Assembly: GCA_021773365.1 (NCBI GenBank)
Contig: JAJFKF010000145.1
Span: forward strand, 1 to 64,000
DNA from: Gammaproteobacteria bacterium
GTDB taxonomy: Bacteria; Pseudomonadota; Gammaproteobacteria; Steroidobacterales; Steroidobacteraceae
Length of the DNA stretch: 64,000 bases
Direction: 5' to 3'
Position 1 is the stretch's first letter. Every line of letters starts with the position of its first letter. Below, in pieces: positions 44,321 through 53,723 of this stretch. Under the pieces are notes generated by a model. That model saw only the letters and a program-made list of their open reading frames with translations. It did not search any database and was not told the origin of the DNA. The translations under genes were made by a program, and so were the position numbers.

Positions 44321-44788
44321 ATGCGCGGCTTCAGCATGATCGAGACACTGGTGGCGCTGGTGGTGCTGTCGCTGGGCTTGCTGGGCATTGCGCGGCTGTT
44401 TGTTGAAGGCATGGCCGACAACCGCTCCGCACTGCACCGCGCACAGGCCGTACACCTGGCGCGCGATCTGGCCGAGCGCATCCGCGCCAATCGGGGCGCC
44501 GGCATGGGAGGTGACGCTTACCTGTTGAATGCGAACGGCGAGCCCCTGCTGCAGGACTGCATCACCGCCGTAGCCGGCTGCACGCCCATCGCACTGGCGC
44601 AGGATGATCTGTCGCGCTGGCTGGTGGCCATTCATGACACGCTGCCGGGAGACGGCAGCCGCACGCCGGGAGGAACCGTGGCGGTGAACACCGCCACCAC
44701 GCCGGCGACATACACCATCACCGTTTTCTGGTCCGAACCCGGCGCCGGCGAGCGCAGCTTCGTGCTGCAGGTGCAGGTGCAGGCATGA
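44321..44788 (+). CDS. pilV: Type IV pilus modification protein PilV
   Basis: 155 residues from ATG 44321, four bases after fimT; the class III leader is only MRG before FSMIETLVALVVLSLGLLGI. The body has the PilV pattern of AQAVHLARDLAERIRANRGA and a Cys pair (LLQDCITAVAGC). A minor pilin that joins the priming complex. Overlaps pilW by 4 bp. Confidence 0.88.
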   Translation: MRGFSMIETLVALVVLSLGLLGIARLFVEGMADNRSALHRAQAVHLARDLAERIRANRGAGMGGDAYLLNANGEPLLQDCITAVAGCTPIALAQDDLSRWLVAIHDTLPGDGSRTPGGTVAVNTATTPATYTITVFWSEPGAGERSFVLQVQVQA

Positions 44789-45801
44789 GAGCGCGCGGCA
44801 TGGGGCTGATCGAACTGATGCTGGCATTGGCCATCGGCGCCTTCCTCATCGCCGGGGCGGTTACGGTCTACGTGCGCAGCTGCGCAACGTACGCCATCAA
44901 TGAAACCATCGCACGCATGCAGGAAGCGGCGCGCTTCGCGTTGAACACGCTGGAACCGGAGGTACGCCTGGCCGGATTCTGGGGGCTGACCGGCGACGCG
45001 ATGCATATCCGCGGGACGATCGATCACTCACCGCTTTCCCTGTCCAGTAGCGCGGAACGTTGCGGCGCAGGCTTCGCGCTGAATCTGCGCAGGCCAGTCG
45101 AAACGGCGAACAACACCTATCCGCTGCCCTGCGCGGCTGCGGGCGGCGGCGCACTGTCCGGGACCGACACGCTGCTCGTGCGCCATGCGCAAACCGGAAC
45201 CTCGCCACCGGACGGAGAGCGGCTGCAGGTGTACACAGCACGAAACGGACAGGCTGATGCGGTGTTCCTGGCAGGCAGCGCGCCGGGCCCGCTGGCAGTC
45301 GATCCGTTGTCTGGCGCCCAGGCCCAGGTACGCGATCTGGTCGCGCAGGCGTACTACATCGCCCGCAATGCCAACGGACAGACGGGCCTGCCCGCGCTGC
45401 GTCGCAAGACCCTGCAGGGCGGTGCTGCGGGCCCGCGCATTGGTGACGAGGAACTCATGCCCGGCGTGGAGGACCTGCAGGTACAGCTGGGCATTGATCC
45501 GGGCGTTGATGAAGACGGCGATGGCATTCCTGATGATCTCAACGCAGACGGTCAGCCGGATCGCCATGCCGGGGTAGCCGCACGGTACGTCAATCCGGGC
45601 GATCCGGCGCTGGCATCAGCCAGGGTGGTGGCGGTCCGGCTGTGGATCAGGGTGCGGGCCGATGCGGCAGAGCCCGGATACAGCGACACTAAAACGTACA
45701 ACTATGCGGATGTGAGTTTCAGTCCCGCCGGCGAAGACGCCGCCTACCGCCGCCTGCTGATATCCCGCACCATTCGCCTGCGCAACGCCGGCCCGTCATG
45801 A
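44785..45801 (+). CDS. pilW: Type IV pilus assembly protein PilW
   Basis: 338 residues. Short leader MRARG then MGLIELMLALAIGAFLIAGA, the prepilin helix with Glu5. MQEAARFALNTLEPEVRLAG is the conserved PilW segment. A mid-region DEDGDGIPDDLNADGQPD resembles a thrombospondin type 3/calcium-binding loop, an unusual touch for a minor pilin. Overlaps pilV and pilX by 4 bp each, so the four genes are coupled. Confidence 0.87.
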   Translation: MRARGMGLIELMLALAIGAFLIAGAVTVYVRSCATYAINETIARMQEAARFALNTLEPEVRLAGFWGLTGDAMHIRGTIDHSPLSLSSSAERCGAGFALNLRRPVETANNTYPLPCAAAGGGALSGTDTLLVRHAQTGTSPPDGERLQVYTARNGQADAVFLAGSAPGPLAVDPLSGAQAQVRDLVAQAYYIARNANGQTGLPALRRKTLQGGAAGPRIGDEELMPGVEDLQVQLGIDPGVDEDGDGIPDDLNADGQPDRHAGVAARYVNPGDPALASARVVAVRLWIRVRADAAEPGYSDTKTYNYADVSFSPAGEDAAYRRLLISRTIRLRNAGPS

Positions 45802-46346
45802 GCGCGAACCGACAAACCGGCGCTGCGCTCGTGATCTGCCTGATGCTGCTTTCAGTGCTGACGCTGCTGGCCACCTCCACGCTGGGCACGGCAGCCATTG
45901 CGCTGGCGCTCGCCGGCAACGACCAGTACCAGACCCGCGCATTCGAGGCGGCGGAGGCGGGCATCGAACGAGCAATCGCCGTGATTGCTGCAGGTGGCGC
46001 AACGCCCGGGACAATCGCCAGCACAATTGCCGGCACACTCGCCAGCGGCGACAGCTATGAGGCCGTGATCCGCATGCGTGGCACAACCGCGCCGCCGCCC
46101 GGCTATCTCGATACCTTCACGGCCGAACATTTTGAAATAGAGAGCACCGGCACATCGCTGCGCGATGCACAAACAACGCTGGTACAGGGCCTGTTCCGTG
46201 TGCAGCCCCCTGCAGTCGGCGGCGAAACCACGCCCGGCGCACCACCGGCCTGCCTGCCGGGCATCGAACTGCGGCTGAATCTGTGCGTGGAAACAGGCTG
46301 GACCGTGCGCACGTACTGGCGCACGGCGGCAGCTGCAGGCACATAG
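45798..46346 (+). CDS. pilX: Type IV pilus assembly protein PilX
   Basis: 182 residues. The PilX N-terminus is RQTGAALVICLMLLSVLTLL, without the Glu5 of true pilins, as usual in PilX/PilX_N proteins; then DQYQTRAFEAAEAGIERAIA. Last intact gene of the operon: PilY1 and PilE, which follow in most gammaproteobacteria, are not in this window. Confidence 0.85.
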   Translation: MSANRQTGAALVICLMLLSVLTLLATSTLGTAAIALALAGNDQYQTRAFEAAEAGIERAIAVIAAGGATPGTIASTIAGTLASGDSYEAVIRMRGTTAPPPGYLDTFTAEHFEIESTGTSLRDAQTTLVQGLFRVQPPAVGGETTPGAPPACLPGIELRLNLCVETGWTVRTYWRTAAAAGT

Positions 46347-46365
46347 CTACACGGGGAGGATGGCC

Positions 46366-46470
46366 ATGCCTGTCATTTCAAGTTTCTGCGGCATCATTAT
46401 CCGTATGTACTACTTCGACACGCAGCAGCACTCGATGCCACATATTCATGCGTGTGATCAGCGCGCAGGC
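46366..46470 (+). pseudogene. DUF4160 gene fragment
   Basis: GGGGAGG precedes an ATG, and the first 29 residues read MPVISSFCGIIIRMYY then FDTQQHSMPHIHA. This is the N-terminal signature of the small DUF4160 proteins (family pattern: MPxI, FxGI, IRMYxxDHxPPHFHA). The homology then stops after about 30-35 residues and the frame runs into sequence antisense to ispH. The true protein is about 80-90 residues. A broken toxin-antitoxin-associated type gene at the spot where pilY1 would be expected; the 3' limit is approximate. Confidence 0.65.
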
Positions 46471-46472
46471 GC

Positions 46473-47435
46473 TCAGCCGTCCGTCACACCCGGCGCTTCT
46501 TTCTTGCGCAGTTCCCTGGGCAGGGCAAAGACGATGCTCTCGGTGCGGCCCTGCGATTCGTTGACCGTCTCGCCGCCCCACTCCTGCAGACGCGCCACCA
46601 CCTGTTGCACCAGGATCTCCGGCGCCGAGGCGCCGGCGGTCACGCCCACGGCCTGCCTGCCTTCGAACCACTCGCGGCGCAGGTTCTCCGCGCCGTCGAT
46701 GAGATAACCGGGAATGCCGCGCTTGTCGGCGATCTCGCGCAGGCGATTCGAATTGGAACTGGTGGGCGAGCCGACCACCAGCAGCACATCGCAGCGCTCC
46801 AGCAGGTTCTTCACCGCGTCCTGGCGATTCTGCGTGGCGTAGCAGATGTCCTCCTTGCGCGGACTGCTCAACGACGGAAAACGCCGGCGCAGCGCTTCGA
46901 CCACGCGCGCGGTGTCATCGACCGACAGTGTGGTCTGCGTGACGAAGGCCAGACGATCCGGATCGCGAATCTGCAGCGCGGCGACATCTTCAGGCTTCTC
47001 CACGAGATGAATATGACCGCCAGACGCAACATCGAACTGGCCCATGGTGCCTTCCACTTCCGGATGTCCCGCATGGCCGATGAGCACCACATCACGCGCC
47101 TCGCGCGCGTAGCGGGTGACCTCCATGTGTACCTTGGTCACCAGCGGACAGGTGGCATCGAAGACCTTGAAATTGCGCCGCTGTGCTTCCTCCTGCACCG
47201 CGCGCGGCACGCCGTGGGCACTGAAGATCAGCGTGGCCTCATCCGGCACATCGTCGAGATTCTCGATGAATACCGCGCCGAGCGCGCGCAGCCGGTCGAC
47301 GACGAAACGGTTGTGCACCACCTCATGGCGCACGTAGATCGGCGCGCCGAACAGCGACAGCGCCCGCTCGACGATGTCGATGGCGCGATCGACGCCAGCA
47401 CAGAAGCCGCGGGGATTGGCCAGGTGAATCTGCAT
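46473..47435 (-). CDS. ispH: 4-hydroxy-3-methylbut-2-enyl diphosphate reductase
   Basis: 320 residues, normal length. Last enzyme of the MEP isoprenoid pathway, giving IPP and DMAPP. The three iron-sulfur cluster Cys are in [21 protein letters not shown] and [12 protein letters not shown]-adjacent [22 protein letters not shown]; also [21 protein letters not shown] and [15 protein letters not shown]. Final gene of the murJ-ribF-ileS-lspA-ispH run, 10 bp after lspA. FkpB, which lies between them in Pseudomonas, is absent. Confidence 0.96.
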   Translation of the reverse strand: MQIHLANPRGFCAGVDRAIDIVERALSLFGAPIYVRHEVVHNRFVVDRLRALGAVFIENLDDVPDEATLIFSAHGVPRAVQEEAQRRNFKVFDATCPLVTKVHMEVTRYAREARDVVLIGHAGHPEVEGTMGQFDVASGGHIHLVEKPEDVAALQIRDPDRLAFVTQTTLSVDDTARVVEALRRRFPSLSSPRKEDICYATQNRQDAVKNLLERCDVLLVVGSPTSSNSNRLREIADKRGIPGYLIDGAENLRREWFEGRQAVGVTAGASAPEILVQQVVARLQEWGGETVNESQGRTESIVFALPRELRKKEAPGVTDG

Positions 47436-47445
47436 GCTTTTCCGG

Positions 47446-47952
47446 TCAGCCCTTCTTGCGCCTCATGTCCAGCAAGGCATCTAGTATCAACAGCCCCGCA
47501 CCCACGGTAATGGCGGTATCGGCCACATTGAAGGCGGGAAAATGCGCCTCGCCCCAGTGAAAATGAATGAAGTCCACTACATGCCCATGCAGGATGCGGT
47601 CAATGGCGTTGCCCAGCGCACCGCCCAGAACCAGCGCCAGGCCCGAGGCCAGCAGCGGCTGGCCGCGCCGCGGCAGGCGCTGCAGCCACACGGCAATCAC
47701 CACCGACACCACAGAAGCCAGGCCGACAAAAAACCATCGCTGCCAGTCCGGCCCCCCGGCCATGATGCTGAAGGCCGCGCCGGTATTGTACAGGTGCGTG
47801 ATCTCCAGCACCGGCAGCACCGCGATGATGTCGAACAGCTCCAGCTGCGCGACGATGGCCGCCTTGGTGATCTGGTCGAACAGAATCACCAGCAGCGACA
47901 GGGCCAGCCAGCGCAGCGCGCCCAGGTGCTCCCGCCAGGCAGAATCGGTCAT
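47446..47952 (-). CDS. lspA: Lipoprotein signal peptidase (signal peptidase II)
   Basis: 168 residues with four membrane helices. Family motifs are present: [17 protein letters not shown] (conserved first Asp region), [26 protein letters not shown] and [20 protein letters not shown] with [10 protein letters not shown] holding the catalytic Asp pair. It cleaves prolipoproteins in the inner membrane. Overlaps ileS by 4 bp. Confidence 0.96.
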   Translation of the reverse strand: MTDSAWREHLGALRWLALSLLVILFDQITKAAIVAQLELFDIIAVLPVLEITHLYNTGAAFSIMAGGPDWQRWFFVGLASVVSVVIAVWLQRLPRRGQPLLASGLALVLGGALGNAIDRILHGHVVDFIHFHWGEAHFPAFNVADTAITVGAGLLILDALLDMRRKKG

Positions 47953-50777
47953 GCGAATACCCTCGTTTCTCCCGGACCTTCAACGTTCAGCGCACATCGC
48001 CCGCACAGCTGCGGATGCCGGACGTCGGCGCCCACGTCCGCGCGCTTGTGCCAGCAACGCACACATTTGTTTGCCGCGGCCGGATGCACGCGAATCCACA
48101 CGCCGGACTTCGCCACATGGGAAGCCGCATGCGCATCCTCTGGCGCGTGTGTCACTTCCTGCACGGTGGCTGCCGAGGCAATCAGCAGGAAGCGCAATTC
48201 CTCGCCCAGCACGGTCAGGCGGGCCAGATGTTCCGCGGTGCAGAACACGGCCACTTCCGTATCGAGCGAGGAACCGACCGCACCGGCGCCACGCAAGACT
48301 TCGATCTGACCGGCAACGTCGGTGCGCAGGTCGATGAAGGCCTGCCAGTCGATGGACTCCGGAGGCGCGGGGGGCGCGGGCAACCCGGCCCACTGCGACA
48401 GGAACACCGACTCGGCCCGTTCACCCGGCAGGAAACGCCACAGCTCTTCGGCCGTGAAACTCAGTATCGGCGCCAGCCATCGCGCCATGGCCTCGGCCAT
48501 CCAGTACAGCACCGTCTGCGCCGAGCGGCGCGCCAGGCTGTCCTCGCGCAGGGTGTACAAACGATCCTTGAGCACATCCAGATAGAATCCCCCCAGATCC
48601 ACTACACAGAAGTTGTGCACCTTTTGATAAATCAGGTGGAACTGATAGTTGCGATACGCAGCGACGATCTCCTCCTGCATCTGAATGGTGCGCGCCAGCG
48701 CCCAGGCATCCAGCGGCAGCAACTGCTGCGGCTCCAGCAGATGCTGCCGGGGATCAAATTTGTGCAGGTTGCCCACCAGGTAGCGGAAGGTATTGCGCAT
48801 ACGGCGGTAGGAATCCGCCGCACGGTTGAGAATCTCGTTCGACACGCCGATCTCACCGCTGTAATCCGTGGCCGCCACCCACAGGCGCAGGATGTCCGCG
48901 CCGAGTGCATTGACCACCTTCTGCGGAGAAACGACATTGCCCATGGACTTGGACATCTTGCGGCCCTTCTCATCCACGGTGAAGCCGTGCGTGAGCACCG
49001 CCCGGTAAGGCGCGCAGCCATGCTGCGCCACCGAAGTCAGCAGCGAGCTGTGAAACCAGCCGCGATGCTGATCGGAGCCTTCCAGGTACAGGTCCGCCGG
49101 CACGGTCATCTCCGGGCGCATGCGCGCCAGGCAGTGATGCATCAGTCCGGAGTCCACCCAGACGTCCATCACATCGGGCACCTTCTCATACTGAGCCGCC
49201 TCATCACCGAGCAGCTCGGCCGCCTCCATGTCGAACCAGGCATCGATGCCGCCCTGCTCCACCCGCTCCGCCACCGCCTCCAGCAGTTCAGGCGTGCGTG
49301 GATGCAACTCACCACTTTCGCGATGAATGAACAAGGCAATGGGCACACCCCAGGTGCGCTGACGCGAGATGCACCAGTCCGGGCGGTTCTCGATCATGCC
49401 GTAAATGCGCTGCTCGCCCCAGGCGGGCATCCAGCGCACCTTGCCGATTTCCGCCAACGCCTGCGCGCGCAATCCCTTCTGCTCCATGCCGATGAACCAT
49501 TGCGGAGTGGCGCGGAAGATCACCGGTGTCTTGTGGCGCCAGCAATGCGGATAGCTGTGACGGTATGCCTCATGCCTGAGCAACTGACCACGCTGTTCCA
49601 GCGTCTCGACCACCTGTTTGTTGGCCTCCCAGACCGTAAGACCGGCAAACAGCGGCGTGGCGGGCAGGAAGCGGCCATCGCCGCCCACAGGATTGTCGAG
49701 CGGCAGCCCGTACTGCTGTCCGACGGCAAAGTCCTCCTGGCCGTGGCCGGGCGCGGTGTGTACGGCGCCGGTACCGGCCTCCAGGGTGACATGCTCGCCC
49801 AGGATCACCGGCACCTGGCGGTCATAGAAAGGATGCTGCAGCTGCAACCCCTCCAGCACGCGGCCCTCGACCTGCGCGACGTCCTGCCAGTCGGCGATTT
49901 CATAGCGCTGCATGCAGGCGGCAGCAAGATCGCTGGCGAGAATGAGGTGTTCGCCGGTGGCGACTTGTAGCAATGAGTACTTCAACTCCGCGTGCAGCGC
50001 CACCGCCTGATTGGCGGGCAGGGTCCACGGCGTGGTGGTCCAGATGACCGCGGCCGCCTTGCCCTGCAGTGGCGTCTGCAGTCCAAAGCGCTTGCTGACT
50101 TCGCCGGTATCCACGGCATCGAAACGCACATCCACTGCCGGCGAGGTTTTCTCCTCGTACTCGACCTCTGCCTCGGCCAATGCGGAGCGGCAGTCCAGAC
50201 ACCAGTACACCGGCTTGAACCCTTTATAAAGGTGTCCGTTGCGGATGATCTGCGCGAATGCGCGCAGCTGCTCGGCCTCGTACTGCGGCATCATCGTCAG
50301 ATACGGCCGCGACCAGTCGCCCATCACACCCAGTCGACGAAAGTCCTCGCGCTGTGCATCCACCTGCGTCTGCGCATAGGCGCGGCAGGCCGCGCGGAAG
50401 GCACGCGCATCGAGCTTCCTGCCCACGCGGCCGTGCTTTTTCTCCACCTGCAACTCGATGGGCAGGCCGTGACAGTCCCAGCCCGGGATGTACGGCGCAT
50501 CGTAGCCATCGAGCGTGCGCGACTTGACGATGATGTCCTTGAGCACCTTGTTGACCGCATGCCCGATGTGGATGGCGCCGTTTGCATACGGCGGCCCGTC
50601 GGGGAGGATGAAAGTCGGCCGGCCCTTGGCAGCCGCACGCAGCTTGCCGTACACATCCTGCTGCTCCCAATGCGCCAGCTGCTCCGGCTCGCGCTGCGCT
50701 AGGTTCGCCTTCATCGGCAGATCCGTGTGCGGCAGGTTCAGCGTATTTTTGTAGTCTCTGGTTTCTTGTTCGCTCAT
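47949..50777 (-). CDS. ileS: Isoleucyl-tRNA synthetase
   Basis: 942 residues. Class I synthetase landmarks: HIGH as GAIHIGHAVNK near the N-terminus, KMSKS as GRKMSKSMGNV, the editing domain with the TTPWTLPANQAV motif, and a C-terminal zinc domain (CVRCWHKRADVG, LCGRC). Overlaps ribF upstream and lspA downstream by 4 bp each, the arrangement common in gammaproteobacteria. Confidence 0.98.
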   Translation of the reverse strand: MSEQETRDYKNTLNLPHTDLPMKANLAQREPEQLAHWEQQDVYGKLRAAAKGRPTFILPDGPPYANGAIHIGHAVNKVLKDIIVKSRTLDGYDAPYIPGWDCHGLPIELQVEKKHGRVGRKLDARAFRAACRAYAQTQVDAQREDFRRLGVMGDWSRPYLTMMPQYEAEQLRAFAQIIRNGHLYKGFKPVYWCLDCRSALAEAEVEYEEKTSPAVDVRFDAVDTGEVSKRFGLQTPLQGKAAAVIWTTTPWTLPANQAVALHAELKYSLLQVATGEHLILASDLAAACMQRYEIADWQDVAQVEGRVLEGLQLQHPFYDRQVPVILGEHVTLEAGTGAVHTAPGHGQEDFAVGQQYGLPLDNPVGGDGRFLPATPLFAGLTVWEANKQVVETLEQRGQLLRHEAYRHSYPHCWRHKTPVIFRATPQWFIGMEQKGLRAQALAEIGKVRWMPAWGEQRIYGMIENRPDWCISRQRTWGVPIALFIHRESGELHPRTPELLEAVAERVEQGGIDAWFDMEAAELLGDEAAQYEKVPDVMDVWVDSGLMHHCLARMRPEMTVPADLYLEGSDQHRGWFHSSLLTSVAQHGCAPYRAVLTHGFTVDEKGRKMSKSMGNVVSPQKVVNALGADILRLWVAATDYSGEIGVSNEILNRAADSYRRMRNTFRYLVGNLHKFDPRQHLLEPQQLLPLDAWALARTIQMQEEIVAAYRNYQFHLIYQKVHNFCVVDLGGFYLDVLKDRLYTLREDSLARRSAQTVLYWMAEAMARWLAPILSFTAEELWRFLPGERAESVFLSQWAGLPAPPAPPESIDWQAFIDLRTDVAGQIEVLRGAGAVGSSLDTEVAVFCTAEHLARLTVLGEELRFLLIASAATVQEVTHAPEDAHAASHVAKSGVWIRVHPAAANKCVRCWHKRADVGADVRHPQLCGRCALNVEGPGETRVFA

Positions 50778-51697
50778 GACAACATCTTTCTGGCCTGGGC
50801 GGCATCGAGCCGCATCTGCGCCACCATGGCATCCAGCGTGTCGAACCTGAGCTCATCGCGCAGGAAGGCCACAAACTGCACTTCGAGGCGCCGGCCATAC
50901 AAGTCCGCCTCGAAATCAAATACATGCACCTCGAGCAGCCGCTCCAGGCCCGCGGCCACCGTGGGACGCGTACCCACGCTCGCCACAGCGTTCAGTGGCA
51001 GCGGCCCCGCACCCAGCACGCGCACCGCGTAGATGCCGCGCACGGGTGAGACCCGGCGCGCCAGGCGGATATTCGCCGTGGCGAAGCCCAGTTTGCGTCC
51101 CAGCCGGTCTCCCGCCACCACGCGCCCGCACATCGCGTAGCGCCGGCCGAGGAAGTGCTGCGCGCGATCCATATCGCCTGCCGCAAGCGCGGCGCGCACC
51201 AGGGTGGAACTCACCCGCTCACCTTCCATGTGCACCGGCTCGAGCACCTCGACCTCGAAACCGCGCGCCGGGCCCGCCGCGCGCAGTACTGCAACATCGG
51301 CTTCGCCGTGGCGAGCGAAACGAAAATCGTGCCCCACCGTCACACCACGGGCGCCCAGCCGCTCTTCCAGCAGATCCAGGAACGCCGCGGCACTGAGCAT
51401 CTGCAGCGTCGAGTCGAAACGCAGCACGATGCAGCGATCCACCCCGTACTGTGCCAGCAACGCCAGCTTCTCGCGCAGCCGCGTCAGCCGGGCGGGGGCG
51501 CCGTCCCGATCGAAGAACTCCCGCGGACTGGGCTCGAAGGTAAGCACCGTGGCGGGCACTGCCAGCCGGCTGGCTTGTGCGTGCAGGCGCTCGAGCATGA
51601 CCTGATGGCCCAGATGCACCCCGTCGTAGTTACCGATGGTCAGTGCGCACCCGCGGTGTTCCGCGCGCAGATTGTGCAGGCCGTGGATGAATTCCAT
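50774..51697 (-). CDS. ribF: Bifunctional riboflavin kinase/FAD synthetase
   Basis: 307 residues. N-terminal FMN adenylyltransferase with TIGNYDGVHLGHQ (HxGH-type) and FRFARHGEADV; C-terminal riboflavin kinase with GRKLGFATANIRL and GIYAVRV. It makes FMN and FAD from riboflavin. The start ATG 51697 is 18 bp after the murJ stop. Confidence 0.96.
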   Translation of the reverse strand: MEFIHGLHNLRAEHRGCALTIGNYDGVHLGHQVMLERLHAQASRLAVPATVLTFEPSPREFFDRDGAPARLTRLREKLALLAQYGVDRCIVLRFDSTLQMLSAAAFLDLLEERLGARGVTVGHDFRFARHGEADVAVLRAAGPARGFEVEVLEPVHMEGERVSSTLVRAALAAGDMDRAQHFLGRRYAMCGRVVAGDRLGRKLGFATANIRLARRVSPVRGIYAVRVLGAGPLPLNAVASVGTRPTVAAGLERLLEVHVFDFEADLYGRRLEVQFVAFLRDELRFDTLDAMVAQMRLDAAQARKMLS

Positions 51698-51715
51698 CGG
51701 GCATTCTAACCCGCA

Positions 51716-53278
51716 TCAGCGCATCCGGAACTGCGCCGGGCGCAGCCCCAGCACCCAGAGCACGGCGAAATAGGTCGCCATCCCCCCAGTCACACAGCCG
51801 GCCATCCAGCCCACGCGTACCCAGGTGGAGGCCACCATCCACGCCTGCACGTCGGCGGCGATGGCATACAGCACCGCGGCCATCACCGCGTTGGCCAGCG
51901 CGATTCTCAACAACAGCGCCCGCCAACCGCCGCCCGCCCTCAGCGCCCCGTCCCGGCGCAGGCCGCGGAGCAGCAGCCAGGCGTTGAGCAGCGCACCGAC
52001 GCCATTGGTCAGCGCCAGGCCGATGTGCAGGCCATGAATATCGAGCGAGTAATAGACCACAGCCACGGTCAGCAGCAGCACGTTCAGGCCCATGGTCACG
52101 CCCAGCGACACCATGGCGATGCGCATGGGCGTGCGGGTGTTCTGCCGCGCGTAGTAGCCCGGCGCCAGCACCTTGATCAGACTCCAGCCGAACAGCGCCA
52201 TGGAATAGGCCATCAGCGCCATGGAGGTCATGTGCACATCCAGCGCCGTGAAGGCGCCACGATGAAAGATCACCACCGTCAGCGGCCCGGCCAGCACGAA
52301 CAGCGCCACGGTGGCCGGCGCGACGATCAGGCACAGCAGTCGCAGCGCCCAGTCCAGCGTATTGCTGAAATGCTCCATGGACTGCTCGGCGTGCTGTGAA
52401 GACAGCCGCGGCAGGATGACCGTGGCCAGCGCAATGCTGAAAACGCCCAGCGGAAACTCCACCAGCCGGTCGGCGAAGTACAGCCAGGCCAGGCTGCCGG
52501 TGGCAAACATCGTTGCAATGGCCGAGCTCAGCAGCACGCTGATCTGCCCCATGGACGAACCCAGGATTGCCGGCCCCATCAGGCGTGCAATGCGCCGCAC
52601 CCCCTCATGCGCCCCGCCCCACCGGGGCCGGCGGAACAGCTTCATCCGGATCACCGGCGGCATGACGATCAGCAACTGCACGATGCCGGCGACGAAGACG
52701 CCGATGGCCATCGTCACCTCCGGCACGGCGGTGTGCGGCGCGATCCAGGCCGCCACCACAATGCCGGTGATGTTGAGCGCCACCGAAGTCATCGCCGGAA
52801 TGGCGAAACGCTGGTAGCTGTTCAGCACCGCGCCGCCCAGGGCGGTCAGCGAAATGAACAGCACATAGGGAAAGGTCCAGCGCAGCATTTCCGTGGCGCG
52901 GGCGAAGGTGTCGGCATCTTCGGAGAACCCCGGACCCAGCACCATCACCAGCACGGGTGCGGCCAGCACACCCAGCAGCGACAGCCCCAGAAGAAACAGA
53001 CCCAGCGTGCCGGTGGTGCTCTCCACCAGCGAACGCACTTCATCCCGGGATCGCTGCGAACGATATTCAGACACCACGGGTACGAAGGCCTGGGAAAAGG
53101 CGCCCTCGGCGAACAGCCGACGCAGGGTATTGGGGATCTGGTAGGCCCACAGGAAGACGCCGATCAGCCCCGTGCCGGTGGGAAACACCCCCGCCCACAC
53201 CATGTCGCGCGCCAGCCCGGTGACGCGGGATAGCAGGGTGGTGGAACCGACGACGGTGGTATTGCGAAAGACGCTCAT
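51716..53278 (-). CDS. murJ: Lipid II flippase MurJ
   Basis: 520 residues from ATG 53278, the usual MurJ start (MSVFRNTTVVGSTTLLSRVT), rather than 15 codons further upstream. About 14 membrane helices; MVWAGVFPTGTGLIGVFLWA near the N-terminus and FAEGAFSQAFVPVVSEY are family hallmarks, with the cavity Arg residues in the RLFAEGAF and SRV regions. Flips lipid II for peptidoglycan synthesis. Divergent from rpsT, as in Pseudomonas. Confidence 0.96.
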   Translation of the reverse strand: MSVFRNTTVVGSTTLLSRVTGLARDMVWAGVFPTGTGLIGVFLWAYQIPNTLRRLFAEGAFSQAFVPVVSEYRSQRSRDEVRSLVESTTGTLGLFLLGLSLLGVLAAPVLVMVLGPGFSEDADTFARATEMLRWTFPYVLFISLTALGGAVLNSYQRFAIPAMTSVALNITGIVVAAWIAPHTAVPEVTMAIGVFVAGIVQLLIVMPPVIRMKLFRRPRWGGAHEGVRRIARLMGPAILGSSMGQISVLLSSAIATMFATGSLAWLYFADRLVEFPLGVFSIALATVILPRLSSQHAEQSMEHFSNTLDWALRLLCLIVAPATVALFVLAGPLTVVIFHRGAFTALDVHMTSMALMAYSMALFGWSLIKVLAPGYYARQNTRTPMRIAMVSLGVTMGLNVLLLTVAVVYYSLDIHGLHIGLALTNGVGALLNAWLLLRGLRRDGALRAGGGWRALLLRIALANAVMAAVLYAIAADVQAWMVASTWVRVGWMAGCVTGGMATYFAVLWVLGLRPAQFRMR

Positions 53279-53341
53279 CGCTGCGGGCGGCACTATAGCG
53301 GAAATACCCTTGCAAACGGGCACTTACGCATCGCGCGGCCG

Positions 53342-53370
53342 TTGACAAGCGCCGCTGCGATCATCACACT
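53342..53370 (+). promoter_or_regulatory. Possible rpsT promoter
   Basis: A perfect -35 TTGACA (53342-53347) is followed at 17-18 bp by CACACTA, a poor -10. It lies 54 bp before rpsT. Confidence 0.4.
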
Positions 53371-53400
53371 ACGCGCCCTTTTTTCCTGCATCCGAAGACC

Positions 53401-53664
53401 ATGGCCAACACTCCTTCCGCCGAAAAAGCCGCCCGCCAGGCCGTCAAGCGCCGCATCGACAATATCGCCGCCATCTCCAAGATGCGCACCGCCATCCGCA
53501 GCATCACCCTGCCCATCGACGCCGGTGACAAGGACAAGGCCCAGGCTGCCTACACGGCCGCCGTGCCCACCATCGACGCCATGGTCAGCAAGGGCATGAT
53601 CCACCGCAACAAGGCCGCCCGGCACAAGAGCCGCCTGGCCCACCGCATCAGCGGAATGGCCTGA
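53401..53664 (+). CDS. rpsT: 30S ribosomal protein bS20
   Basis: 87 residues, normal size. MANTPSAEKAARQAVKRR begins the typical basic N-terminus; SKGMIHRNKAARHKSRLA is the conserved C-terminal helix. Single gene, convergent with obgE. Confidence 0.97.
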   Translation: MANTPSAEKAARQAVKRRIDNIAAISKMRTAIRSITLPIDAGDKDKAQAAYTAAVPTIDAMVSKGMIHRNKAARHKSRLAHRISGMA

Positions 53665-53674
53665 GATTCCCACG

Positions 53675-53710
53675 CCCTCTCCCTCTCCCTCTCCGGCCCT
53701 CCGGGGAGGG
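53675..53710. repeat. CCCTCT tandem triplet and hairpin between rpsT and obgE
   Basis: Three CCCTCT units (53675-53692) run into a hairpin: CCCTCTCCGG (about 53687-53696) with CCGGGGAGGG (53701-53710), one G-T pair and a 4-base loop. No T-run. It may mark the end of both convergent transcripts, or be an interspersed repeat. Confidence 0.5.
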
Positions 53711-53723
53711 GCATTGATGAATC

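Noticed and set aside
46360-46707. Full 115-codon frame starting with the DUF4160 signature
   Set aside because: Only the first 30-35 codons match DUF4160; the rest is antisense to the C-terminus of ispH, so it is called a fragment, not a gene.
48015-49970. 651-codon open frame antisense to ileS
   Set aside because: Shadow of a conserved synthetase gene; no family features.
53675-53710. CRISPR-like or long tandem array
   Set aside because: Only three 6-bp units next to a hairpin; no spacers. No CRISPR array was found anywhere in the window.
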